NCBI GenBank assembly: GCA_021014325.1
Contig: CM037461.1
Span: 3,001,501 to 3,065,500 of the forward strand
DNA length: 64,000 nucleotides
Source of the DNA: Plazaster borealis
Taxonomy: Eukaryota; Echinodermata; Asteroidea; Forcipulatida; Labidiasteridae
Direction: 5' to 3'
This document shows positions 44,190 to 54,167 of the stretch, piece by piece. The position numbers and the translations under genes are program-made. Within the stretch, counting starts at the first letter, position 1. Every line of letters starts with the position of its first letter. The notes under the pieces were generated by a model. The model saw nothing but the letters and a program-made list of their open reading frames with translations, was not told where the DNA came from and did no database searches.

Positions 44190-44765
44190 AGGGACCACAA
44201 AGGCGTATTGAAAATGCCATAAATCACACCTATACATTTTGTGTGAATATGAGGGTTCACCGAAAGGGTATATTTTGTTTTACCCGATCCCTTCCAGGAG
44301 TCTATAGTGTAGAAGAATAAATACTTTTCTGTGAACTCGTCTGAACCAATCTGCATGGATTGTTCCGATACTATAGGGCCTAGTCTCTGAAACTTGACCT
44401 CCAACTTGGGGTATTTCGGGAAACGTGTCTTGGAAACTACGGAACAAGTTCATTTTTTTAACTGCAGCAAACTTTCATTTTTTAGTTGTTTTTACAATTA
44501 TATAGCTTAAAATTGTCATAATAGTCCAAAATTTACGATCAAAACAGGATTTTAAAGCAATACATTTTTCGTTTGTTATTCAATGTTTTCCCACAAATTG
44601 TAAAACATGCTCCGTATTTTATAAATAAATTTGATTTTGCAAGGCTAACAATTTAAATAATATTTTTGTATGAATTCCATTTATTTGTGAGAAATATAAC
44701 GCACATTTTCATTGTTTTTGTTGTGATTATTTAAACACCGACAACATTTCACAAGAAGATGATAC
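44190..44765. repeat. Inverted-duplication arm next to the satellite, right
   Basis: Reverse complement of 40561-41135. It contains an open frame on the minus strand (43994-44404) that is not conserved as coding in the partner arm. Confidence 0.75.
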
Positions 44766-44990
44766 ATTTGAGGAACGATGGATAACAATCTCCCTCCTCT
44801 ATTCAACTGGGTTTGCAGAACAAGGGATAACGAATCTATCCTCTCTTCTTTACGGCTGGATTTGAGGAACAAGGGATAAACAAATCATTTCTGTCCCCTC
44901 TTTTTTCGGCTGCGTTTGAGGAACAACGGATAAACAAATCTATCCCCTCTTCTTTTCGGCTGGGTTTGAGGAACAATGTATTGAAACAAA
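44766..44990 (-). repeat. Short inverted array of the 49-52 bp satellite
   Basis: About four monomers in reverse orientation, each starting 'tttgaggaacaa' and ending 'cggctggg'. They sit at the mirror position of the 7.9 kb array. They resemble the GATAGATTTGTT monomers at the edges of the large array more than its bulk. Confidence 0.75.
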
Positions 44991-45001
44991 TTTCACTTTT
45001 T

Positions 45002-45356
45002 AATTTTTTTTTAATAGTTTTGTTGACATGGCAAAGTATGACATTTTGATGTTTTTAATTGTTTTGTTAAACCCATTTAATTCCTATATCACATTTCTGT
45101 AAACATTTTCAAAAAACTAAGACGCAGTGTAGCCTAAGTAAATATTGGCAGAATAGTTTTTTTTTTTTGGCCAACATGAATAACCTTTCTTCAAACATCT
45201 TTCCCTAGCTAACTGTGTGTGCGGTGCAGAACGGAGCCAAATTTGACTGAAAAGATCATTAAAAATGCCGGTTTTTTTACAATTAAAAACAAGAAAGAAA
45301 AAAATCGGGGGTTTGGGTTGGGCGGGGACGATTAACAATTGTTTTTGTATGTGGCC
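45002..45356 (-). mobile_element. PIF/Harbinger-like MITE, truncated copy
   Basis: Right end GGGGACGATTAACAATTG...ATGTGGCC|TAA. The left terminus is lost. It is absent from the mirror place in the left arm (near 32160-32190). Confidence 0.6.
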
Positions 45357-45359
45357 TAA

Positions 45360-46100
45360 TGATTAGAAATCAATAAAAATATGTCAAACATTTGAATCTC
45401 CAAAGATCGCTTTGAGGAAACTTTTGGAGATTCACATTTCCCTGGTGTCCGTTTGTGAATGCTGCGACCAGAGAATGCGCTCGGTACCCGCTGTCACCTC
45501 GCTATAAACCGGTTGGATTCGTCGGACATTCTTGATGAAAATACCATGACAGTTTGTTGCTGTTTTTTTCTCAACAAGTAGACACTGTATTCCCGAACCG
45601 CGGGAAAAACATGCCACACTATGGCGCGCGGTACCAACTCGGAAAGGATCCATTAGTAAATTCAATAGCAATGCCCTTAAACCGAACCCCACAGAGGAGG
45701 GTAAGTCTATCTTGGTGCGTTTTGGCAACCCTGTTCTAAGAATTAGTGTAAGATTCGGGCGTTGCACTTTTACGAGTCCGGTTGGATTCGACATTCTTGA
45801 TGAAAAAAACATGACAGTTTTTGTTTGCTGTTTTCTCAACAAGTCGACCTTGTATTCCCGAACCTCGGAGGAAATCATGCAAACATATGGCGGATACCAA
45901 ATCGGAAAGGATCCATTTGTAAACTCAATAACCTTGCCCTGAAACCAAACCCTACAGAGCTATGAGAGGGTCAATAAGTCAACCTTGGTGCGACCCTGAT
46001 CTTAGAATTGGTGTAAGATTCAGGCATCGCATTTTTGCGAGTCCGGTTGGATTCGACATTCGAGATAAAAATACCATGACAGTTGTTATGTTTTTCAACA
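45360..46100. repeat. Inverted-duplication arm segment, right
   Basis: Reverse complement of about 31560-32190. It carries the 'attcttgatgaaaa' unit three times, about 240-280 bp apart, so this arm has one more unit than the left. Confidence 0.65.
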
Positions 46101-46526
46101 AGTAGACACTGTATTCAGCTGATACTTCACAGGTTAATTTTTTATTCTGTCTTGATTTAGCCTACAAATCAGCATTACATTGCAAACAAACAAAAATCTA
46201 TGATTCTACTTTTAACCGATTTAAAATTGTAAAGTAAGACCTACTGTAAAATCAGAGCATTCCAAAACCTGCAAAATATAAAGACTCATGTTTAATACCT
46301 CACGGTCCCCCGCGCATTCCATTCAAATAATTACCGAGCTTTCCTAGTGATGAGAGTCCAACTCGCTGTAGCAATCTATCAAGCAAATTAACAAAATTAA
46401 TATAATTGTAGCAACTACTGCATCAGATGCATAATTGAAGTAGTTGTTGCTACGAAAGCTCATGCATTTTTGTTATCAAATAATAAACAACAAGGAAAGC
46501 TAACTAGGTAAAATGTTAAATGATTT
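46101..46526. other. Spacer with a hairpin
   Basis: Arms 'gtagcaact' (about 46408) and 'agttgttgctac' (about 46444) face each other. Otherwise AT-rich and unrecognised. Confidence 0.4.
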
Positions 46527-46845
46527 GGGGTTGAACAAAGACAAATTGACGAGAGCGGGATTTGAACCGCCGACCTCCGGATTAACGTGCCGGCGCGCTA
46601 CCCCCTTGAGGTGATCCCCTGGCTGCTGCTTCCCAGGTTGTATCGTAAACTTGGGTGTGATCCCTGGCTATACGGCAGTTACAGGTTGAATGGCTTCTGA
46701 TTGGCACCCCCGAACAAAGATATTGACAAAATAGGGAGACCGCCAACATAGCTCAGTTGTTAGAGCGCATCCAGGTTTATCCGGCGGTCGATGGTTCAAA
46801 TCCCGCTCTAGTAAATTGTTCGTTGTTCAACCCCAAACCCCCTTT
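46527..46845. repeat. Inverted pair of tRNA-like modules
   Basis: The left module (minus strand) reads GGTAGCGCGCCGGCACGTTA...GGTTCAAATCC. The right module (plus strand) reads TAGCTCAGTTGTTAGAGCGC...GGTTCAAATCC. Each has a B-box; the A-box is clear only in the right one. The outer flanks 'ggggttgaacaaa' and 'gttcaacccc' are also inverted. Acceptor stems do not pair, so neither is a functional tRNA gene. The pattern fits two opposed tRNA-derived SINE heads. Confidence 0.65.
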
Positions 46846-47015
46846 AGAAAAAATGTAATCAGGCAGTTAGATATAAGTGCGACCACTACCACCCTTGTTG
46901 TATCTATCAGTCTAACACGGCAATCCCTATTATTGTGTACTTGTAACAACACAGCTATTATAATAAAGATAAACTACTAACTACAAAAAACAAATTAAAG
47001 GAAGGTTTTTTTTGT

Positions 47016-47046
47016 AGGTGTTCGTGCAATACAAGCACGAACACCT
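47016..47046. repeat. Perfect 12 bp stem-loop
   Basis: AGGTGTTCGTGC, a 7-base loop, then its exact complement. No T-run follows and no duplication flanks it, so its nature is unknown. Confidence 0.45.
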
Positions 47047-47109
47047 CTTGATATTGTTCTGGTTTTTTTTCGTCTCCATCTTCTTCTTCTTCTTCTTCCC
47101 TAGAACTCT

Positions 47110-47720
47110 TCTCTAGAGCATAACTCAAGATTAAAATTGAATTGAACATTGAAACTCATCAGACAATTGAACCTCAATATGAAGACGGCACAGTTTTGAC
47201 GTCATCAGGTGTCGAATTACAAGGGTTTTAAAGTTGAAAAATGACCCTTTGCTATTGGCTGTATCTCCTTGAATTTGAAAGCTGTGATGTTCATAATTGA
47301 GCATCGGATAGATCAAGACTGGGGCAACATTTCAAAAGTTAGCGCAAAAATCGTGTGACCTTTGCTTCCGGTCGTACCGGAAGGTCAAAGTTTGCCTTTG
47401 TTTGTTTTTCTTAAAAAAAAGGAATTTCGGGGCATAACTCAGATTACAATTGAATTGAACATTGAAACTCATCAGATAATTACGCCTCAATATCAAGTCG
47501 ACACAAACTTGATGATGTCACGATGACGTCATCAGGTATTGAATAACAATGAGTCAAAGTTTAATATCTGTAAAAAGATCATAACTCATGAACCACATGT
47601 TGGAATTTTACGATCTATACATCATCGGATAGGTCGTTAAGAGTTCAACAAACGCTACACAAAGCATGACCCCATTTGACCTTAACTTCCGGTTCAAACC
47701 GGAAGTTGAAAGTTTCACAA
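47110..47720. repeat. Two-copy tandem repeat, about 314 bp, hairpin-ended
   Basis: Both units start near 'gcataactca' and share 'gaattgaacattgaaactca' and a TGACGTCATCAGGT block. Each ends in a short CCGG palindrome (cttccggtcgtaccggaag near 47374; cttccggttcaaaccggaag near 47686). The family is unrecognised. The arrangement suggests a dimeric mobile element. Confidence 0.55.
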
Positions 47721-47740
47721 AATTCGTATCTCAAAAACCG

Positions 47741-47931
47741 CTTCTTGCAATAAGTTTTTATTCCCATCTGAAAGCACACAATTGTACAACAAGGGTGTTT
47801 TTTCTTTCATCATTTTCTTGCAACTTCGATGACCAACTGAGCCCAAATTTTCACAGGCTTGTTATTTTATGCATATGTTGGGATAAGTGAGAGTACTGGT
47901 CTTTGACAATTACCAAACGTGTACAGACCCT
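47741..47931 (-). mobile_element. TTAA-site MITE, family A, half copy
   Basis: Only the half from the central palindrome (gcttcttgcaataag) to the end CCAAACGTGTACAGACCCT|TTAA remains. Confidence 0.6.
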
Positions 47932-47951
47932 TTAATCTCCTTTATTTGTAC

Positions 47952-47968
47952 CATGGAGGAAGGAAATG
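47952..47968. mobile_element. Collapsed CATGGAGG element, 17 bp, with 7 bp duplication
   Basis: CATGGAGGAAGGAAATG is flanked by TTTGTAC on both sides (47945-47951, 47969-47975). It looks like a palindrome that lost most of one arm. Confidence 0.5.
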
Positions 47969-48049
47969 TTTGTACGTAGTCAGTAATTTTTTATTTATTG
48001 ACCTGCTTTAGCGTTGCTATCGAAAATTGTTTTTGATAATAGTTCCTGG

Positions 48050-49215
48050 TCATGTCGCCAAAGCATGCCTATTTCATGTTCAGCTTGGATTCTGTCATAA
48101 TAGGCGACAGGTCACCATAGGCGAATATATTCACTATTTATTGGAAGTACTTGTTAGATGGGTGGCACCATTCGATTGCTTTGTGCAGATCTGTATATTA
48201 TTGAGAAAGTTGCGACAACTTGCGATTAGAAATCATTGTGTGTCCACAAAAACGCATGGGTGAACACAGGGTGCCACTGCCCATTAGGTTGTGCTGCAAT
48301 TGGACCGAAAATGGCGCCAAGCAACCACGTGACCAAAGACAACTGGCCCCTCCATGTTACAACTCTCTCAATACACAGCACTGACTTGTACAATACACAA
48401 CATACTGGATCAAGCGACCAAACTGTAGTATTCAAAATGTCATAAATGCTAACTTAATTATTTGTGTGAATATAAGAAGTCTTGATCAAGTAAACCATTA
48501 TTGCAGAATAAAGTTCCCATTGCAATTAACTCCATTGAATAATGTTAAACAACTTAAGCAGAAAAATTGTTGAATATATAATTCGGGATTTGTCTCCAAA
48601 ACGGTCTGTAAATGAACTTAATATTTCTTGTTTTCCTTTAAACATTATTTTTTCATTCTGATGAGGTAGGCCTACTACTAAAAACTGAATTCCTATTGAC
48701 CTCAGAGGGGATGATACCAGTCATTAGAATATTACTTATTTTAAAGGTGTCTAGTTTTCAATAAGTCACAATTCAAACAATGGCATAATTATTTTGTTTT
48801 ACAAAAATAATGTTTGCATGCAATTTTTTCGTACAGGCAACTGGACTTTACCTTTCCAGTGGGTTAAACTATTTAGCAGTAGGCAGGTTTTTTCATGCGT
48901 AAATATTAAAATTCAGCTAACTAGAAATAATAACTAAGTAATTGTACAATCCACTTTTTTTTACCAACCGATACAAACGAATCAAATGTCATAGGTTTCC
49001 TCTATGTGCAAGCACCTCAATTCAATTACGTTATACTGGATGAATATATAAAAAAAACCGTATTTCAGCAGTTAATGTGGTGCCGTTTTCGGTGTAACCA
49101 TGCGTTAACTTAGCTTACTCTATGAACAGAATCGATACTTTTTTGGAAACAAATGTTCAACATTTCTCAAAACATGTCTTTCAAAAAATAACTTGCGGCA
49201 AAATAGTTGTAAGTT
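48050..49215. repeat. Inverted-duplication arm, 3' side of oxidase gene 2
   Basis: Reverse complement of 26730-27580, 30292-30706 and 31030-31110 of the left arm. It lacks the hAT-like and family H insertions present there. Confidence 0.7.
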
Positions 49216-49575
49216 ATCGGAAACATGATTGTTGCTGTTGGTGCTGTCGTTGTTTTTGCTGTTGTTATTACTGTTAAAGTTGTTGGTGATGTTAGTATGG
49301 TTAATGTTGTTGTTGTTATTATTGTTGTTGTTGTTTGTGTTACAGCTGCTGATGCTGTTACTGCTGTTGTTGCTGCGGCTGCTGTTGTTGTACGTGTCGT
49401 TGTTGTGTTGTTGTTGCTGCTGTTGCTGTTATTGCTGTTGTTGTTGCAGTTGTAATGTGTGTTGTTGTTCTTGCTAATGTTGTTGTTGTTAGTGTTGTTG
49501 TTGTTGTTGTTGTTGTTTGTTGTTGTTGTTGGTGTTGTTGTTGTTCTGTTTCTGTTGTTGTTGTTGTTTCTGATT
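49216..49575. repeat. GTT/CAA-rich microsatellite next to oxidase gene 2
   Basis: About 360 bp of irregular GTT (plus strand) repeats, reaching within 10-15 bp of the stop codon. The equivalent stretch by gene 1 is only about 90 bp and lies 200 bp further away. Poly-Val/Leu and poly-Thr/Gln frames here are not genes. Confidence 0.85.
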
Positions 49576-49583
49576 TATTCAAG

Positions 49584-51113
49584 TTACATGAACAAGGTAA
49601 TTACCAACAGTACAAGTCCTAAGACAGCTTGTATGTTAGCACCTAAGACTACGGTGGAACTTTTGTCCCCACATGTGTATTTGTCCGGTGGAGTGTAGGC
49701 TGGACACTCATCCCCGCTCATGCAAGATAGAATCTTACTTGCCTCCCGTTCTCCACTCTGAGTAGCTCCGATGATGTAGCCATTATAAACCGGATCTGTG
49801 TGCTCTCCAGCGAAGAAAACATTTCCAACACGGGACTGGATCTGCTCGAAGGCTTCGGTAGAAACTTCTACTGGCCAGTTGGAATAAGCACCGTAGTGAA
49901 GAGGGTTAGTGTCCCAGTCGGTGATGAATATATCTGAGGCATCCGGGGCCGGGATCGAATCAGGATACATCTTCCGCATCACAGCCTCTACTTCAGCCTT
50001 TGTCTCTGCCACTGGCTGGTTCTGGATCCGACGAGCTTCATCTCCAGTAACAAATGCGACTAGAATATTCGGGTTGTTCGGGAATAAACCAGGGGCGTTG
50101 AGGTTGTTGAAGACGGGGTAATATCCTCGGCGCTCACTGGCGTACAAAATCCACTCTTCGTTGTCCCAAAACTGTCTCGGGAACTTGATAAAGATCTTGG
50201 CAAAAGATCCCATTATAAACTGGTAGAACTTTTCGATTTTCCAATCCGGAAGAACAGGTTTAAATGTCACGATGTCTCTCTGCAGGACGCCAAGACCAAA
50301 AGTAACTAAGGCATAATCTCCAGTGTACTTGGTTCCATCAGAACACGTCACCTCCACCCCATCTGCAGATTTATCATCTATCGAGATTACCGTCTTGTTT
50401 AAACGAAGATGATTTTGGAATGGGTCCATCTCAAGCCATGGAGTGATCTCCTCAAAGATGCGCTTAAAGCCTCCTTGGTCTCTGATGAAGAGGTTTCCCT
50501 CTGATGCCGATATCTTCTGGATCGGCACGGTGGACTTCAAGGAGGTTACCTCCGGTCTATCTGCCCACTCGAAGTCGAAATCGAAGGATTCAATGGTTTG
50601 GTGTATCGGTGTTTTGGGTATCCAGCCTGCCACCCGAAGTGCAGCGCGGATGGAGATATCTGGCCGACATTGGTCGTTCAGCTCAGTTCCAATTTCAGCG
50701 ATTCTGTCTAGGGCTATTTCCAGTTCTTCCCAGATTGGATCGGCCTCGTCGTTAACATTATCGCCAGTCTCATTACGGATAACAATGGAGTCGAAGTCCG
50801 ATTCGTGGTATTCGATATTAAGCCTTTTGACCGTATCGATGATGCTCGTGCCGGGTGGCTGGGCCCAGTTAGCTCCAATCTCAACTTGCGCCCCAGCAAA
50901 GGTGACATCATGGACACGCCCGCCGTAGAAATCAGCACCCTCGATTATGATCATATCGTCCATACCTTTATCGTGGAGAAATTTAGCGGCTTGTAAGCCG
51001 GCTGCTCCAGCACCGAGAATAAGTACCTTGGCATGATTGTCGTCATAAGAATCTTCACCAACACTATGCTGTACTTGGAGAAACAGCAAGAACAAAACTG
51101 TAAACTTCGTCAT
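49584..51113 (-). CDS. Flavin polyamine oxidase-like amine oxidase, secreted/GPI-anchored, copy 2
   Basis: A single-exon gene of 509 residues, about 97% identical to the gene at 24891-26417 and oriented towards it. It keeps every functional landmark: signal peptide (MTKFTVLFLLFLQVQ), GAGAAGL, GANWA, the flavin-proximal Lys306 (FAKIFIKF), FFAGEHTDPVYNGY and the hydrophobic C-terminal tail. Differences are few: Ser50Gly, Asp to Asn in the 'DDEEW' segment, a changed loop with one extra residue (YPDSIPAPD for YTSSTVPD), and Lys430Asn-type changes. Coding identity exceeds that of the flanks, which suggests selection on both copies. An AATAAA occurs about 10 bp after the stop, before the CAA repeats. 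Confidence 0.88.
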   Translation of the reverse strand: MTKFTVLFLLFLQVQHSVGEDSYDDNHAKVLILGAGAAGLQAAKFLHDKGMDDMIIIEGADFYGGRVHDVTFAGAQVEIGANWAQPPGTSIIDTVKRLNIEYHESDFDSIVIRNETGDNVNDEADPIWEELEIALDRIAEIGTELNDQCRPDISIRAALRVAGWIPKTPIHQTIESFDFDFEWADRPEVTSLKSTVPIQKISASEGNLFIRDQGGFKRIFEEITPWLEMDPFQNHLRLNKTVISIDDKSADGVEVTCSDGTKYTGDYALVTFGLGVLQRDIVTFKPVLPDWKIEKFYQFIMGSFAKIFIKFPRQFWDNEEWILYASERRGYYPVFNNLNAPGLFPNNPNILVAFVTGDEARRIQNQPVAETKAEVEAVMRKMYPDSIPAPDASDIFITDWDTNPLHYGAYSNWPVEVSTEAFEQIQSRVGNVFFAGEHTDPVYNGYIIGATQSGEREASKILSCMSGDECPAYTPPDKYTCGDKSSTVVLGANIQAVLGLVLLVITLFM

Positions 51114-51221
51114 GATGGAAACAAACGTTCAGCTTGTACCGAGTGTATGCGTACTTGTGAATAACTTTACGAACACCCACTACCTCTTAACCCCACAGTG
51201 GAGGTTTGACCCCGCTATAAT

Positions 51222-51229
51222 ATGCAAAT
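51222..51229 (-). promoter_or_regulatory. Octamer-like ATTTGCAT upstream of oxidase gene 2
   Basis: The minus strand reads ATTTGCAT about 109 bp before the start codon. It is shared with gene 1 although the surrounding 150 bp have diverged. Confidence 0.4.
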
Positions 51230-51459
51230 GGAGAGTGTCACGTTCAATGCAATGCCGATGTGTCCCTGGGGCTGATATTGTTGGACGCTAGAATTCAATA
51301 GAAACTTCGGTACACAAACACAAGTTTTTCATGCTACGTTACTTCGCTTATCAATTTTTGTTCAGCCAGTATGCGCTAATGCTGCTGGCTGTGCCACCAT
51401 GGCTGGGGTGTTGGCAGCTATGCTGGCATACTTTTGAAATCGGTATTTATGTGTCCGTG

Positions 51460-51493
51460 CATGGAGGAAGAATTTTGTATTTCTTCCTCCATG
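51460..51493. mobile_element. CATGGAGG palindrome, 34 bp, with near-perfect 7 bp duplication
   Basis: Arms CATGGAGGAAGAA and TTCTTCCTCCATG around a short AT loop, flanked by GTCCGTG (51453-51459) and GTCAGTG (51494-51500). One mismatch in the duplication fits age. Confidence 0.5.
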
Positions 51494-51621
51494 GTCAGTG
51501 TAATTATGATGTCGTTTAACAGAATGAAACTGGATTTTTGTTCTTCATGTGTTTAGACATACTCCCAAGTTGGTGCACGCCGCGCCGCCAGCGTATTTTT
51601 TTTCCAGATGAGCCCACTTAA

Positions 51622-52000
51622 AGGGTCTGTACACGTTTGGTAATTGGAACCCACTGTTTGTTTCAATCCTACAGTTGTAGATATATACCATAAAACTAAC
51701 CTGTGGAAATTAAGGTGGTAGCGTTTTTGAGATATTGCAGACAATCTGGAGCGGTTATGTCCACGCAGGAAGAATAATCTGCATTAGAATACACACTCTG
51801 AGAAGCGTTACGCGGGTAACGCTTCTTAAGGTTGAAATGTTTCGGGGGATAGAAAGTGATGTATTTTTCCATAACCGCAGAATTTCAAAGTGAAACGTTG
51901 CTCAAAATGCATTATACTACCCAAAGCTGCTTTACTTCTTACCAAGTAAGTTTTTATTGCCATTATTTATCAGAGTCATTACCAAACGTGTACGATGCCT
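51622..52000 (+). mobile_element. TTAA-site MITE, family C, copy 2
   Basis: 379 bp, ends AGGGTCTGTACACGTTTGG and CCAAACGTGTACGATGCCT, TTAA on both sides. The centre has GAGAAGCGTTACGCG/GGTAACGCTTCTT. Confidence 0.8.
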
Positions 52001-52080
52001 TTAACATAAATGGGTGTGTTTTCTACAGGAATCAGTCTTTGCGCGTGCGCACTTTGCACACTCCGCTGTGCCTCAGTGAA

Positions 52081-52225
52081 TAATAATAATAATAACTTGT
52101 TCTTATATAGCGCATTTTTTACAATAACGCTTTGCGCTTTACGTTAGTGCCCTGGTCATTGGGCCAATAACATTTCCTTTAATTAATCTTTCACAGCTCC
52201 CTGTAGCCTTGATCAAGGCGTTAGA
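52081..52225 (-). mobile_element. SINE 3'-tail fragment
   Basis: Begins (AAT)n, then 'cttgttcttatatagcgc', the tail of the SINE at 59024-59437 in the same orientation. The tRNA head is absent. Confidence 0.55.
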
Positions 52226-52276
52226 GGGTTTTTTAAAAATTTTTATTGTAATGTTTTAAATTTTATTTTATTTGCG

Positions 52277-52323
52277 CCGCGCTACCCGCCCGAGCTACCC
52301 GCCCGAGCTACCCGCCCGAGCTA
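52277..52323. repeat. 13 bp tandem repeat (CCCGCCCGAGCTA)
   Basis: About three and a half GC-rich units in an otherwise AT-rich stretch. Confidence 0.8.
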
Positions 52324-53765
52324 CCAGCTACGTGCATGGACGTGTCTGTGTGCAGTATCAGTGTGCGCGTGCTCGTAGTTGTGAGCTATACCTCCCGAGT
52401 TCACTCACGAATCAACGCCTTGATGGTTTTGTATTGAAGCCAATGACTCATTACTATAATGCGCGCGAAAGGCGAGACCCCATTGGTCAGTGGCGGAAGT
52501 CTTGTTTACCCATTCTTATGAATATGCATGCAGTATCCAGATGTGGCTACTTGCACGCACTGGCGCGCCGGTTTGAATTTGGGAATATTTTGTTATAATA
52601 ATATCTATCTGAAAATGTTGCGTATTCTCCACAAATTGTCAGCTGAGCGAGACAATGAGGGCAGGAATATGAGGTTGAGTGGATCGATTTAGTACATAAC
52701 ATGTATACACCATTTCCCACCAGGAAGACGCTTTTCTGACTTTTTTTATTTATTTTATAATGGCCTAAGCCCGATTGACCATCTCCTGTCTCCATCTTGC
52801 ACCATTAAAACAGTGATTTAATCATTGTTGGTGCATTCATTGGAGGTAGAATATACAAAACAAAGACCTCAAATAACTACAAAATTGTTCATTGTTTCAT
52901 CATGGAGGCAATTAATAGCTTATTGCACTTTTTATATCTTGTGGGCCGCCCAAAGAGGTGCCCAATTTCAGAGCTGCCTATTTATTTAAATCACATTTCC
53001 CAAGTACACTTACTAGAATAAGGTAGCTAAAACTCTAATTCACCATGTGTGACTGTATCCTTTCAATTTTTGCTTAGCAGTAAATTCTTAAGACCCTGCC
53101 CGAGAACAATTCAAAAGTATGAAGACGGTGTGGCTGCACAGAGTTAAGTCGGACTTCGAGAGGACATGTAAGGAAAACACAAATGCAGAAACTACATCAA
53201 CTCCAGGATTAATAACCAAAAGAATGGCGAATGATCAGGGTTGTCCATCCTTGATCAAGGCGCTCCAGCCGGCCGCGACCGGCCGGTCCGCGTGTACATG
53301 GATTACATGCTAGCTATAGCAGCAGTAAATATGCAGCCTTGTCGTTCGGGTCAAATTACGTCATTCTCAATCGCGCCTGTGATTGGCCAATGTTTAGAAT
53401 GAAACGCCCACATCCTGCATAAGCGCTTTTATTGGATTTCCAATAAAATATAAAGAAACACATAAGCTTTCAGTTACAAACCGGTCAAGGCTGTTGTTTG
53501 AGTCACGCGTTCGAGGTTGAAAGAACGCGTTGCTATACTGTTCTCGCTGTACAATGTATGTATATGTACTGTACATGTACAATGTACACTGTCTATGCAC
53601 TGCAGTTGTTGCCGAATCGTGCCGCACCGGGCCGGGGTACGCCAACAGCCTTGAATCAAGGCTAAGGTCCCTGGGGAGTATACAGCCCCGAGCTGCCATG
53701 GCGCTGAAAGGTTCAACGTGAAGTATACAACTACAAGACTTGTTAGTTTGGTGACTGATGGTACA
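52324..53765. other. Intergenic, GC-variable, nothing coding
   Basis: Includes a palindrome around 'ccggccgcgaccggccgg' (about 53272) and CCAAT-like motifs near 53385. No gene recognised. Confidence 0.35.
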
Positions 53766-54167
53766 CCATCAATCAATCAGTTTATTTCCACAGTATCAAA
53801 ATCACAATCAAAATCAAATCAAAGGCAATGTAAATTGGAAATTAAGAAATAAATAGTTGTTTAATAAGAGTAATTAAATGAGTAATAAGCATGGACATTC
53901 ATGAAACTGTGGAGGGACCCATAAAGAAGCAAAGCGTGTAAGGTTATGGTTCCCTGAGCAAGCTTGTGCATTGAGCCGATAATTATTTTGATGTTTTGTG
54001 GAAGATACTGCTCCAGGTAGGAAAAATGTTCCTGAAAGGACAAGTGTATTCAAAAAGGCTCAATGCACAAGCTGCTATGAAAGTAGTTACCTTGACAAAC
54101 GAACAATGGACAGCAATGAACAAAGACAAACAAAGACAGGTCAGCAATGTAGGAAAGAAAACATCTA

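Noticed and set aside
46549..46812. Functional tRNA genes
   Set aside because: B-boxes are present, but acceptor stems do not pair, the A-box of one is poor, and the pair forms an inverted repeat. Better explained as SINE heads.
49225..49698. Poly-Val, poly-Leu and poly-Thr/Gln frames beside oxidase gene 2
   Set aside because: Translations of the GTT/CAA microsatellite.
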